Source of the DNA: Tillandsia leiboldiana
Taxonomy: Eukaryota; Streptophyta; Magnoliopsida; Poales; Bromeliaceae
Length of the DNA: 64,000 bases
Reading direction: 5' to 3'
Assembly (NCBI GenBank): GCA_029204045.2
Contig: CM055067.1
Location: 21,650,838 to 21,714,837 of the forward strand
How positions within the stretch are numbered: the stretch's first letter is position 1; every line of letters begins with the position of its first letter. A model generated the notes under the pieces. The model was not told where the DNA came from and ran no database searches. It saw only the letters and a program-made list of their open reading frames with translations. This document shows positions 10,586 through 20,950 of this stretch, piece after piece. Both the position numbers and the translations under genes were made by a program.

Positions 10586-10924
10586 TGGCTCCCCCGCCGG
10601 TCCACGGCTCCCCCATGCACCAGAAATCCAGTAAATTTTCCGGGAGTCCGTTTTTGGGCATCCGGACTCAGAATTTGGCAAACAAAAAGCCATTTTCAAG
10701 CGTTTTTCCGTGCTGAATCCATTTTCGCCATCTATTTGGCCTAATTCTTTTTCAAACTTTCGGCAAACCCAGCCGAAAGCCAACACAGCTAATAAAACCT
10801 TACAGGGTCCATCTGTGGCATCCCATTGATGCACCATGGGCCAGATACACCAACACCAGGTGTTCTAACAGTGGATTCATCGGAAAAAAAAATGTTGCAT
10901 GGGGTTCGGGGGTCCTACAGACGC

Positions 10925-11399
10925 AACGTCCCGGACTGAGTGACGACAGGTAATATTTAAACCACTTTTTCCAGTTGGGGGCACCCGTCGAACCAGAGTA
11001 ACCCGTCCCTGCCTGACCCCGTCTAACCCCCCAGGTCTTTTGGGATATACCATCCTTCTAGTTGATTGTGTGCTTTGGTTATATCTCGTCATTAGTAATA
11101 GCTTCGTTGTTTTTCCTTTTTCTTTTCCCCGGGACATTTTGGGAGGGGCGAGCGCCTTTGAAAGGGTTGTGGGGACTCACCGTTGGTGTAGTCCTCAGAT
11201 TTTTTTTTTTTTTAGTTCCTTTCTTTTTCTTCCGTCCGAAACCAACCGAATTAGGCCTGGATTTATTTAGGCGCGCGTTCTTTTGTTTCCTTCCTACTTA
11301 TGGACCATGCACTTAGTAGCGAAAAGTAAAGGGCTGAAGGCACCGTCTGGGTGCACGGCCGACCTACTGGTACGGGAACAGGATGGGGGCTTGCGCCCG
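10925..11399 (+). other. Decayed internal part of element A without recognisable gene
   Basis: This stretch sits between the F insertion and the first recognisable pol remnant. It should hold the end of gag, protease and the front of reverse transcriptase, but I can align none of it. It contains homopolymer runs (for example near 11201-11214) and short frames only. Large deletions are likely. Confidence 0.5.
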
Positions 11400-12627
11400 T
11401 GCGGCGACTAGCCGGAATTAGACGAAAACCCTGTAAAGAGCGTGTACCCCCCTTGAACCGCTCGACCCGGAAAGGGGTCAAGCTCTTTTGGATGGCCCAA
11501 TGCCGGGAAAGTTTGGAGAGCTTGAGAAGCGGTTAACGAGAGCACCCGCATTTGCCTTACCAACACCCGGGAAGACGTCGAGGTATACCGCGATGCATCG
11601 CGAACAGGACCGGAAGGAGTACTGAAACAGCAAGGAAGAGTCGTAGCCTATGCGTCAAGGCAACTCAAGGACTACAAATAGAACTACCCGGCACACGACC
11701 TGGAGCTTGCCGCAGTCGTCATTACCCTGAGACTGAGGAAGCGCTATCTCTCCGGTGCCCACTGTAACGTATTCTCGGACCACCAAAGCCTTAAGCGTCT
11801 TTCCACCCAGAAGGAGCTGAACCAACGGCGAAGACGGAGGTTAGAATTACCGAAGGGTTACGACCTGGACACGCGACCGACTGACCCATGTATACATCGG
11901 TAAGTGGGGAGGCTACACGGGACGCCGACACCGACTACTTCGGGCCGAGGCACAAGGTTCGTCCAGACTTTTGGCAGAGTCTACGACGAGCTCTGGGGGC
12001 CAAGTTACACTTCAGCTCGGCCTTTCACCCCAGATGGATGGGCAATCCGAACGGGCGATCCAGATCCTCGAGGACATACTCCGAGCGTGCATAGTAGATT
12101 TGGAAGGCGGATGGTCACGCTACCTACCCCTCGTCGAGTTCGCCCACGACGTCAGTTACCCGGCGAGCACCCGAGTGGCGCCGTACGAAGCATCGTACGG
12201 CAGGCGCTACAAATCCCCGATTTGTTGGGACGATCAGGGGTGAAACGGTTCAGGTTGAGAGACAAGTTGAGCCCACGGTACGTAGGACCTTTCGAGATTC
12301 TGGAGTGCGGCGGCCCCGTGGCCCATCGCCTCGCCCTACCACCGAATCTCGACCGAGTTCTTGTCGTGTCCGCGCATCCATGCTTCGGAAGTATCCCCCA
12401 ATCCGTCGCGAGTGCTTGACGTCTCTGCAATCGAGTTCAAAGAAAACCTGAACTGCGAGGAAGAGCCGGTGCGGACCCTAGCGCGGGACGACTGAAAAGC
12501 TACGAAGTCGGACAATTCCCTACGTGGAGGTGCTTTGGAGCAATCAGGAAGAGCGTGAGACAACTTGGGAACCCGAACCAAAGATGAGGGAGTGCTACCC
12601 GGACCCCTTCGCCGCAGGCGGGAGTTA
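11400..12627 (+). pseudogene. pol: pol remnant of element A (RT thumb, RNase H, integrase, C-terminus)
   Basis: Base-by-base similarity to E pol starts near 11400 and continues to the end. 11450-11890 matches E RT connection/RNase H, including the tract around CAACTCAAGGACTACAAA where a codon for Lys/Arg has become a stop. 11900-12240 matches the integrase core and 12241-12627 the C-terminal and chromodomain-like end. The E zinc-finger/first catalytic-Asp segment is missing between about 11890 and 11900, and a further stretch is deleted at about 12240. Frameshifts and stops are scattered throughout, so no protein can be made. TTTCGGGGACGAAACTT after the stop is the usual end of Tekay/Del internal regions. 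Confidence 0.85.
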
Positions 12628-12664
12628 AGTTTCGGGGACGAAACTTGTTTTTATTGGTGAGTGG

Positions 12665-13797
12665 TGTAAGACCTGGCTTTTCCGTGACCCTTCCCGTTAT
12701 CCCTTTTCTTACGACTGTCCGACTGTGGGACAATTTTTGATGTTTTTCCGGAAAGTCCGTCGGGGCTCGCGAACATTTTTAGGCGGAAGGGCTCGCGAAA
12801 CGGAGAACGGGGACGCCATCGGTTTCAGATTCCGACTCCCGGTTCTCCCAGAATAAAATTTTGAAGTTCGGACCCCTTTAAGGCGCCCCGGGATCCGTGC
12901 GAACGATCGGCACGTTTCTCGGGGTAATTCTAGCCGCCGGATCTGTTCCTAATATTTCTCTTTTATTCCTTTGAGAACCTAGGGTTTTAGGTTTTCCCTC
13001 TTAGGTTCCTTCGTTCGGCGGCTAGGGTTTTTAAGAGACACTACGAGAGGAAAAAGAAAAAAAAAAACGGGACCCAACCTTTTTCGCTCTTGTTAAGACC
13101 GACGGCGGGGCTTTCAGGAGAAGGACGGAGGTTTCTTGCTCGTGGGATCAACCGGGCAACGACAGGACGATCCTCTCCTTCTCTTTTTTCGGCAGATCGA
13201 AGGTGAGTTTTTCCTTTAGGTTTTAGTTTGGCGTTTCGGGGTGGAGTTTTCGCGGGGAGGGCCGCCGCCGCCGGGCCAGCCGCGGGCGGGGCGCCGCGCG
13301 GCAGGGACGTCGCGCGGGCACCACCCGCAGGCGGGTACCACGCGGGCACATGCCGCGCGGGGTCGCCCCCGCACCGCGGGCAACGCACCCGCGCGGCGCA
13401 TGGCCGCGCGGGGCCGCCCGCAGGACGGGCGCCCGCGCGGGGTGGTGCCGCGCGGGGTCGCCCCGCACCGAGGGCAGCGCACCCGCGCGGCGCTTGGCCG
13501 CGCGGGGCCGCCCGCAGGTGGGGCGCCCGCGCGGGCTAGGGCCGCGCGGGCTAGGGCCGCGCGGGGTCGCCCCCGCACCGCGGGCAATGCACCCGCGCGG
13601 CGCTTGGCCGCGCGGGGCCGCCCGCAGGAGGGGCGCCCGCGCGGGCTGGTGCCGCGCGGGCTGGTGCCGCGCGGGGTCGCCCCGCACCGCGGGCAGCGCA
13701 CCCGCGCGGCGCTTGGCCGCGCGGGGCCGCCCGCAGGAGGGGCGCCGCGCTGGCTGGTGCCGCGCGGGGTCGCCCCGCACCGCGGGCAGCGCACCCG
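12665..13797 (+). repeat. 3' LTR of A, first part
   Basis: It starts TGTAAGACC like 2760 and follows the 5' LTR through the splice-donor-like site (after 13202) into the GC-rich array, where element B is inserted after acccg (13793-13797). Confidence 0.92.
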
Positions 13798-14893
13798 TGT
13801 GAGGTCCTGGAATCCCCCGCGTAGGGTTGCTGGTTGTTGGGCAGCTTTCGGTCGCCGTTGGGGGTGTTGGTGCGTGTGTTGGGGGCCCAGAAATGGATTT
13901 GTGATGCAATTTGGGATTTGCTTGCATCACTGGAGGCCTGCGTAGGTTGCGTGCAATTTGGACACAAGTGGTGGACCGGGTGAAGTCCGGATAAAAGTTT
14001 ACCTCTCCGGTCGCCTTCGGGAATTTTTAGAGTTGGAATTGGGCAAATCGGACTTTAAAAATGGACCCGGCGCGAAAATCGGATCGAGTGGGCATTCGGC
14101 AAATTTTCGGGTGAGAATTTGGAGAAATGGACATCGTTTTTGGATTCAGCGCGCGAAATCGCTAAGAATGGACTATTTACTTGTTGGTTTTGGAGCCCGG
14201 ATGAAGTGCGCGTTTTTCGAGGCATCACGGCACGAATCTCGAGGCGAGGCGAGGCAAATCCCGAGGAGTGCGGCTCGCGGATCGAGGCGGGCGCGCGGCT
14301 CGAGGAGCGTGCGGCGCGGCAGGGGGGGGCGCACTGGCGCTTCGGCGGGAATCGCGCAGGGGCCGCCACGTGGCGGCCCCCCGTTGGCGCCCGCGCGGGA
14401 GCACGTGGGCGCGCCCGTGTCACGCGGCCGTGTCCCGCGCCTGCGGGCGGCAGCGTGTCACGCGCCCGTGTGGTGCGTGAGCTGCGCGCCCGCGTGGCGT
14501 GCGGGGATACGGCCACGTGGGCGCGCGCCTCCTTGCCTGGGCCTGGTGCACCCGGGCGGGTGCGGTGGACCGGCCGGTGCACCGTGGACCGGTGCACCGT
14601 GGACCCGCCTTCTCCTCTCTCCCTCTTTTTCCTCTTCTTCTTCCTCCCCGCAAGCCACCTTCTTCCCTTTCTTTCTTTCTTCTGCACCCGAGAGCGAGAG
14701 GGAGTGAGGGAGGAGGTTGTGGGAGTTGGCGTTTCGCGTCGCGGGCCTCGTGGAGCGCGCGAGGCTTCCGATGGGGGCGTTGCGGCGACGGCGGCGCAGT
14801 CGGGTAGGTCCCGTGTGTTGGTTTTACTGTATTTTTGTACAGTTTTTGGGGCGATCTTTTGGACTGTAATTATCCCTCTTGCTCTTTTCTGTG

Positions 14894-15310
14894 TTGGGCA
14901 CCGTGCACCGTTTTGCTTGCGGACTCCGGCACCGTGCACCGTTTTGCGTGCGGACTCCGGCACCGTGCACCGTTTTGCGTGCGGACTCCGTTTTTGCGTG
15001 CGGATCCTGGCACCGTGCACCGTTTTGCATGCGGACTCCGGCACCGTGCACCGTTTTGCGTGCGGACTCCGTTTTGCGTGCGGATTCCGGCACCGTGCAC
15101 CGTTTTGCGTGCGGACTCCGGCTCCCTGCACCGTTTCACGTGCAGACTCTGTTTTTGGTGCGGACTCCGGCAGCGTGCTCCGTTTTGCGTGCGGATTCCG
15201 GCACCGTGCACCGTTTTGCGTGCGGACTCCGGCGCCCTGCACCGTTTCACGTGCAGACTCCGTTTTTGGTGCGGACTCCGGCGGCGTGCTCCTTTTTGCG
15301 TGCGGATCGC
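14894..15310 (+). repeat. About 31-bp tandem repeat in LTR B
   Basis: Units combine GGCACCGTGCACCG, TTTTGCGTGCGGACTCC and variants with TTTCACGTGCAGACTCC, roughly a dozen in all. The GCAC...GTGC halves within a unit can pair. The copy in the 3' LTR is at 22869-23285. Both strands remain open, producing long spurious ORFs. Confidence 0.8.
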
Positions 15311-17003
15311 GTGGAGGCCAATTGCAAGTGTCTACGAGCAATTGGTGGCAAATCGAGGTGGGTGGCCTTATCTCCAAGTTTTATGGACTGTACAGTATTT
15401 CTACTGATGTAGGACTATGCATGATAGTTTATTTCATTGTGTAGTATGCCAGATTGTAGGAATTGTTATTCCTTTTATTATCTGTTAATATAGTTATTTT
15501 GGAACTTGACCTAGCACCCCCGTCATATGTTGTATGTGTAACCAGACTAGTAGAAAACCCTCACTTGGGCTAGGGTTATTTATGCTTAGACATCCACACT
15601 GTACCTTCATCCCTGGACATAGTGTTTTCTCGCCCGGGTAGTGGGCCGAGAGGTCGGGACTTGCTTTTAGTGTGGGATGCTTTTACACTCTTGCCTGGGA
15701 GCAGAGTGGAGTCTGGTAGTTGTACTGGGTTGCTTATCTGTGCCGGGAGCCGTTTGGGTAAACGGTAGTCCCGGGAGGTCTTGTTTCCCTGTTGTGCCGT
15801 CGTGGAGGGAGCCGACGCGCAGACGGCAGTCCCGGGCCGTCGAGTATCTTCCGGACCGTCTTGTTGGGAACCGTTGGGGTTGGCGGTGGTCCCAGGTCGT
15901 TGAGTGTTGTCCGACCTGTTTTGTTACCCTGAGTTATGGGTCGTTCCTGGCTGTGGAGTATCTCCAGCCAGTGAGCCTTGTGCTGCGAGCCGTTGGAGAG
16001 GCTAGTGTCACGTGTTTCGAGTTAGCCGAGCAGCTGAGTCGTCGAGAGTGCTCCGACTGTTGTGCGAGGTATTTGGGGATCTTGAGTCCTACCGTTCTGA
16101 GAGTGAGCGTGGTTTTTGACTAGCCTGCATATGCCAATGTTTGATACTCTATGCCGCGCCGTTCTACTCAGTTGGAGTCGCGTCCTGAGATGCCGCTGTG
16201 GATACGATGGTTGGCCTGTTGAGGCAGTTTTGCGCGAGGGATGAGTTAGTAGGACAGGACGCCCCACGTAAATCCCGTCCTCATGTGGATGTGTGGTAGT
16301 GGGCAGGAGCGTTCCTAGTCGTCGGGCGCAGGCTTGACTGGACCTTTGAGGTAGTCAGTTCGTTTGGGTCGTTTGAGCACCTTGGGTGCGAGTGGTCTCA
16401 TTTACTTTCATCTGTTCCACTTTTTGGAGTATCTAGATAGAGGCATGGTAGCTGTAGAGTAGCTCCAGCTTTTCTTGTTTCAGTTTGCATTGCGTTGTTA
16501 TCTTTGGCCTCTAGTAGACTTGGTGGGCAGACCGTTGGGCTTGTTGACGGCACCCACTGAGAACTACTGTGGGAAGTAGTTCTCACACCCGTCGTGGTGT
16601 CTTTTTCCCCAGGAACTTCTCCTCCTGTTCCTGTTGCTCCAGTTGCTGATCCTTCTGACCGAGGCGAGGGAGTCGCGAGCTAGATCCCTACCCGTCATTG
16701 GAGTGTAGCGGTACCCCTTCAGAGGAGAGCTTCAGTAGATTAGTCTTCTTCTTTTTCCTCTGTTGAGAGACTATTGTAGTGAGGATATTCTTGTATCGAG
16801 AGTCTGTACACTGATGTATTCATTGGAGATACCTCCCTTTTGAGTTTTTGTATCAGAGGACTTTGTATATGATAGTATTTGGGGAGATGGATATTGTATT
16901 ATTTTCAGTTGTACAGTGGTTGGACTTCAGTTTTAGTCGTTTACTTTCAGCTCTGATATCTGTATCTCTGTAGTTGATTCTTTCTGCAGGTTAGACGCTT
17001 CGT

Positions 17004-17025
17004 CTGTACGGCAGTTTCCGTACAG
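17004..17025 (+). other. Terminal LTR hairpin, B 5' copy
   Basis: CTGTACGG-CAGTTT-CCGTACAG is a perfect 8-bp stem about 55 bp before the LTR end. Identical copies are at 24979-25000 (B 3') and 37836-37857 (C). D and F carry ATACGGG/CCCGTAT at the same place. Confidence 0.65.
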
Positions 17026-17086
17026 ATGGCGGATCTGTTAGTGAGCCCGGGTCGCAGTTCCGACCCCGGGGCGTGACAGATTAGAG

Positions 17087-17099
17087 TGGTATCAGAGCC
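17087..17099 (+). other. Primer-binding site of B (tRNA-iMet)
   Basis: TGGTATCAGAGCC lies 9 bases after the LTR end and complements the 3' end of plant initiator tRNA-Met over 13 bases. Confidence 0.88.
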
Positions 17100-17412
17100 T
17101 AGGTAGTAGGTCGTGGTGGACTTAGAAACCCTAGGCTTGTGGTTGGATATTAGAATGACTACGTGAGAGTCGTGACTTTTAGCGAGAGTCCTGATTGAGT
17201 TTTTACCTCTCCCAAGAGACGGGATGAGAGTTTGGCATGTTTATTCTCCTAAATCGATTATGTTGGTTGCAGACAACATAATACTATGGAATGGATGACA
17301 TGTCTTAGACTTTCGCTGATTGGGTCGTATGGTTGTTGTGTCCTGACGTTTGTAGTTGTGCAGTGGGTGGCGATACCCCTGAGACGTCGTGTTGTGAAAA
17401 GGACACACCCCT
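17100..17412 (+). other. Leader of B, homologous to the leader of D
   Basis: The sequence follows D 40774-41040 closely (TTAGAAACCCTAGGCTTGTG, TAGCGAGAGTCCTGATTGAG, GTTGGCTGCAACAACATA-like parts). Similarity stops just before the place where D has its gag ATG (41055), after which B continues into tandem repeats. Confidence 0.75.
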
Positions 17413-19036
17413 CCCTGGCTGAGTCACCAGGAGGGCATTTTCCCTGGCTGAGTCACCAGGAGGGCATTTTCCCTGGCTGAGTTACCAGGAGAGCGTTTTC
17501 CCTGGCTGAGTTACCAGGAGGGCATTTTCCCTGGCTGAGTTACCAGGAGAGCGTTTTCCCTGGCTGAGTTACCAGGAGGGCATTTTCCCTGGCTGAGTCA
17601 CCAGGAGGGCGTTTTTCCTGGCCGAGTTACCAGGAGGGCGTTTTTCCTGGCCGAGTTACCAGGAGAGCGTTTTCCCTGGCTGAGTTACCAGGAGAGCGTT
17701 TTCCCTGGCTGAGTTACCAGGAGGGCATTTTCCCTGGCTGAGTTACCAGGAGGGCATTTTCCCTGGCTGAGTCACCAGGAGGGCGTTTTTCCTGGCTGAG
17801 TTACCAGGAGAGCGTTTTCCCTGGCTGAGTTACCAGGAGAGCGTTTTCCCTGGCTGAGTTACCAGGAGGGCATTTTCCCTGGCTGAGTTACCAGGAGGGC
17901 ATTTTCCCTGGCTGAGTCACCAGGAGGGCATTTTTCCTGGCTGAGTTACCAGGAGAGCGTTCTCCCTGGCTGAGTTACCAGGAGGGCATTTTCCCTGGCT
18001 GAGTCACCAGGAGGGCGTTTTTCCTGGCTGAGTTACCAGGAGAGCGTTTTCCCTGGCTGAGTTACCAGGAGAGCGTTTTCCCTGGCTGAGTTACCAGGAG
18101 GGCATTTTCCCTGGCTGAGTTACCAGGAGGGCATTTTCCCTGGCTGAGTCACCAGGAGGGCATTTTTCCTGGCTGAGTTACCAGGAGAGCGTTCTCCCTG
18201 GCTGAGTTACCAGGAGGGCATTTTCCCTGGCTGAGTTACCAGGAGAGCGTTTTCCCTGGCTGAGTTACCAGGAGGGCATTTTCCCTGGCTGAGTTACCAG
18301 GAGAGCGTTTTCCCTGGCTGAGTTACCAGGAGGGCATTTTCCCTGGCTGAGTCACCAGGAGGGCGTTTTTCCTGGCTGAGTTACCAGGAGGGCGTTTTTC
18401 CTGGCTGAGTTACCAGGAGAGCGTTTTCCCTGGCTGAGTTACCAGGAGAGCGTTTTCCCTGGCTGAGTTACCAGGAGGGCATTTTCCCTGGCTGAGTTAC
18501 CAGGAGGGCATTTTCCCTGGCTGAGTCACCAGGAGGGCGTTTTTCCTGGCTGAGTTACCAGGAGAGCGTTTTCCCTGGCTGAGTTACCAGGAGAGCGTTT
18601 TCCCTGGCTGAGTTACCAGGAGGGCATTTTCCCTGGCTGAGTTACCAGGAGGGCATTTTCCCTGGCTGAGTCACCAGGAGGGCATTTTTCCTGGCTGAGT
18701 TACCAGGAGAGCGTTCTCCCTGGCTGAGTTACCAGGAGGGCATTTTCCCTGGCTGAGTCACCAGGAGGGCGTTTTTCCTGGCTGAGTTACCAGGAGAGCG
18801 TTTTCCCTGGCTGAGTTACCAGGAGAGCGTTTTCCCTGGCTGAGTTACCAGGAGGGCATTTTCCGTGGCTGAGTTACCAGGAGGGCATTTTCCCTGGCTG
18901 AGTCACCAGGAGGGCATTTTTCCTGGCTGAGTTACCAGGAGAGCGTTCTCCCTGGCTGAGTTACCAGGAGGGCATTTTCCCTGGCTGAGTTACCAGGAGA
19001 GCGTTTTCCCTGGCTGAGTTACCAGGAGGGCGTTCT
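17413..19036 (+). repeat. 29-bp minisatellite, about 56 copies, internal region of B
   Basis: The unit is CCCTGGCTGAGTTACCAGG plus AGGGCATTTT or AGAGCGTTTT. CCTGG and CCAGG at the ends of the constant part are complementary around an 8-base loop, so each unit can form a small hairpin. Variant units occur in a recurring order, giving higher-order repeats (for example starting near 17790, 18030, 18560 and 18780). There are no unique spacers. Confidence 0.95.
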
Positions 19037-19590
19037 CACTGGCCGAGTTACCAGATGGATAATTATCACTGGCCGAGTTACCAGATGGATAATTATCACT
19101 GGCCGAGTTACCAGATGGATAATTATCACTGGCCGAGTTACCAGATGGATAATTATCACTGGCCGAGTTACCAGGTGGATAATTATCACTGGCCGAGTTA
19201 CCAGATGGATAATTATCACTGGCCGAGTTACCAGATGGATAATTATCACTGGCCGAGTTACCAGATGGATAATTATCACTGGCCGAGTTACCAGATGGAT
19301 AATTATCACTGGCCGAGTTACCAGGTGGATAATTATCACTGGCCGAGTTACCAGATGGATAATTATCACTGGCCGAGTTACCAGGTGGATAATTATCACT
19401 GGCCGAGTTACCAGGTGGATAATTATCACTGGCCGAGTTACCAGATGGATAATTATCACTGGCCGAGTTACCAGGTGGATAATTATCACTGGCCGAGTTA
19501 CCAGATGGATAATTATCACTGGCCGAGTTACCAGATGGATAATTATCACTGGCCGAGTTACCAGGAGGATACTTTCCACTGGCCGAGCAA
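19037..19590 (+). repeat. 30-bp minisatellite, 18 copies, internal region of B
   Basis: The unit is CACTGGCCGAGTTACCAG plus ATGGATAATTAT, related to the 29-bp unit and retaining a CTGG/CCAG stem. Because 30 is a multiple of three, one + frame reads MDNYHWPSYQ repeatedly and one - frame reads LVTRPVIIIH repeatedly. Only G/A variation at one position separates most copies. Confidence 0.95.
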
Positions 19591-19970
19591 CCAGATGGAT
19601 GCGTTGCCCCTGGCCGAGTTACCAGGTGGGCGCATGCCCTGGCCGAGATTACCAGGAGGACATTTTTTTTTTCCTGGCCGAATTACCAGGAGGATACTTT
19701 CCACTGGCCGAGCAACCAGATGGATGCGTTGCCCCTGGCCGAGTTACCAGGTGGGCGCATGCCCTGGCCGAGTAACCAGGAGGACATTTTTCCCTGGCCG
19801 AATTACCAGGAGGATACTTTCCACTGGCCGAGCTACGAGGGGCGATGCCGCCCAGTGAGAGGCGATGCCGCCCAGTAAGGGGTGATGCCGCCCAGTAAGG
19901 GGTGATGCCGCCCAGTGAGTGGCGATGCCGCCCAATGAGTGGCGATGCCGCCTAGTGAGTGGCGAAGGTT
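19591..19970 (+). repeat. Composite repeats and a 20-bp minisatellite in B
   Basis: 19591-19835 holds longer variants of the CTGGCCGAGTTACCAG unit in two successive blocks. 19838-19960 holds six units of 20 bp containing GGCGATGCCGCCCAGTGA. A last single CCGAGTTACCAGG unit occurs near 20000. Confidence 0.85.
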
Positions 19971-20344
19971 TGGCCTGTTGAGGCGATTTTCACCTCCGGC
20001 CGAGTTACCAGGTGGTTATTTTAGTGAGATTGAGATGACCCGACAGGACGCCGAGATTTGATGGCGTCGAGTTCGTCCTGATGGACTACCGGGAGCGTCT
20101 CCAGCCGTGAGTTGCTTGTTGACATAGTTTCCCGCTTTGAACAAGAGGGACCGAATCCCTGAACGGTAAAGGAGCGAAAACTTCGATAGACTGAGCCTAG
20201 GGTCTGTTCTTGTTTGGTTGGGGTTCTAGGCACCGGTCTATCGGAATTTTTGGATCTTTGCCGCGTCCGTCAGTTCTTCTCGCCTATGAGTGGGGTGTTG
20301 CTGTGAGTTGAGTCGTGGAGGGTTCTCCGACATAGCTGTGAGAG

Positions 20345-20570
20345 TGCTAGGGCATTTGCATTGATGTATGGGCTAGAGATAGGACCTTTAGCTTGTGCTC
20401 GTGAGGTTCAGATACCTGATCACGTGTTGCACATAGATGGGAGTTATTGGTCCTGCCCAGTGCAGTTGGGGCCCTGGTTTTTGCCTGTTGATCTTTTGGC
20501 CCTTCCTCAGCTCCGGGTTTTCGAGGTAGTGTTGGGTATAGGACTGTGGAGATCTGAGGCCTTGATGCTT
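20345..20570 (+). pseudogene. Protease-region remnant in B
   Basis: The stretch aligns with D 42582-42760, just after the protease DTGA motif: shared tracts include GAGGTTCAGAT, CCTGATCACGTGTTGCA, GTGCAGTTGGG and CAGCTCCGGGTTTTCGAGGTAGT versus the D equivalents. The active-site Asp codon itself is not present. It is the only internal coding remnant in B and shows that B descends from a D-like gag-pol element by deletion. Confidence 0.7.
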
Positions 20571-20579
20571 GGGTATACC

Positions 20580-20950
20580 ACACCGTTGATACACGGTGGT
20601 GATGCCATGCCGTTGGCGCACGGCAGTGATGCCACGCCGTTGGTACGCGGCAGTGATGCCACGCCGTTGATACACGGCAGTGATGCCACACCGTTGATAC
20701 ACGGTGGTGATGCCACACCGTTGATACACGGTGGTGATGCCACGCCGTTGGTACACGACAGTGATGCCACGCCGTTGATACACGGCAGTGATGCCACACC
20801 GTTGATACACGGTGGTGATGCCACACCGTTGATACACGGTGGTGATGCCACGCCGGTGGCGCACGGCAGTGAGGCCACGCCGTTGTTACACGGCAGTAAT
20901 GCCACGCCGTGGGTGCACGGCAGTGATGCCACGTTGTAGGTACACAACGG
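20580..20950 (+). repeat. 27-bp minisatellite, about 14 copies, internal region of B
   Basis: Units read CCGTTGATACACGG plus TGGTGATGCCACA with variants. CCGT and ACGG pair around a six-base loop. The last unit (20933-20951) replaces this with CGTTGT...ACAACG, again complementary. The array directly follows the protease remnant. Confidence 0.9.

Larger units (their letters stand above)
6992..10919 (-). mobile_element. Solo LTR F (gypsy, minus strand) inside A
   Basis: On the + strand it begins TGTCACGCCCC and ends GGTCCTACA, and is flanked by gacgc (6987-6991 and 10920-10924). Read on the minus strand it starts TGTAGGACCCCCG and ends like the LTRs of D. There is no primer-binding site, polypurine tract or coding region, so it is a 3.9-kb solo LTR left by recombination between two LTRs. 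On the minus strand it carries G-box/CCAAT composites (10241-10585), a TATA box, the 30-bp block shared with B, C, D and G (8830-8860), CCGT/ACGG hairpins (7924-7953, 8581-8614), an acceptor-like TTTTGCAG and the terminal hairpin (7045-7066). Confidence 0.93.
13798..17078 (+). repeat. 5' LTR of B
   Basis: 3281 bp, TG...CA. Contents in order: GC-rich part with CCACGTGG (near 14370), pyrimidine-rich leader (14585-14690), donor-like CGG/GTAGGT (after 14803), 31-bp repeats (14894-15310), the 30-bp block shared with C, D, F and G (15499-15529), a series of CCGT/ACGG hairpins (best at 15743-15774), acceptor-like TTTCTGCAG (to 16989) and the terminal hairpin 17004-17025. Compared with the 3' LTR, a 93-bp stretch corresponding to about 21863-21955 is absent. 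Confidence 0.92.

Noticed and set aside
14055..15444. 440-codon ORFs on both strands in LTR B (also 22007-23419)
   Set aside because: They are inside LTRs, follow the 31-bp repeats, have no domain and exist equally on both strands.
17413..19590. CRISPR-like array
   Set aside because: Repeats are directly contiguous without unique spacers, in a eukaryotic retrotransposon; it is a minisatellite.
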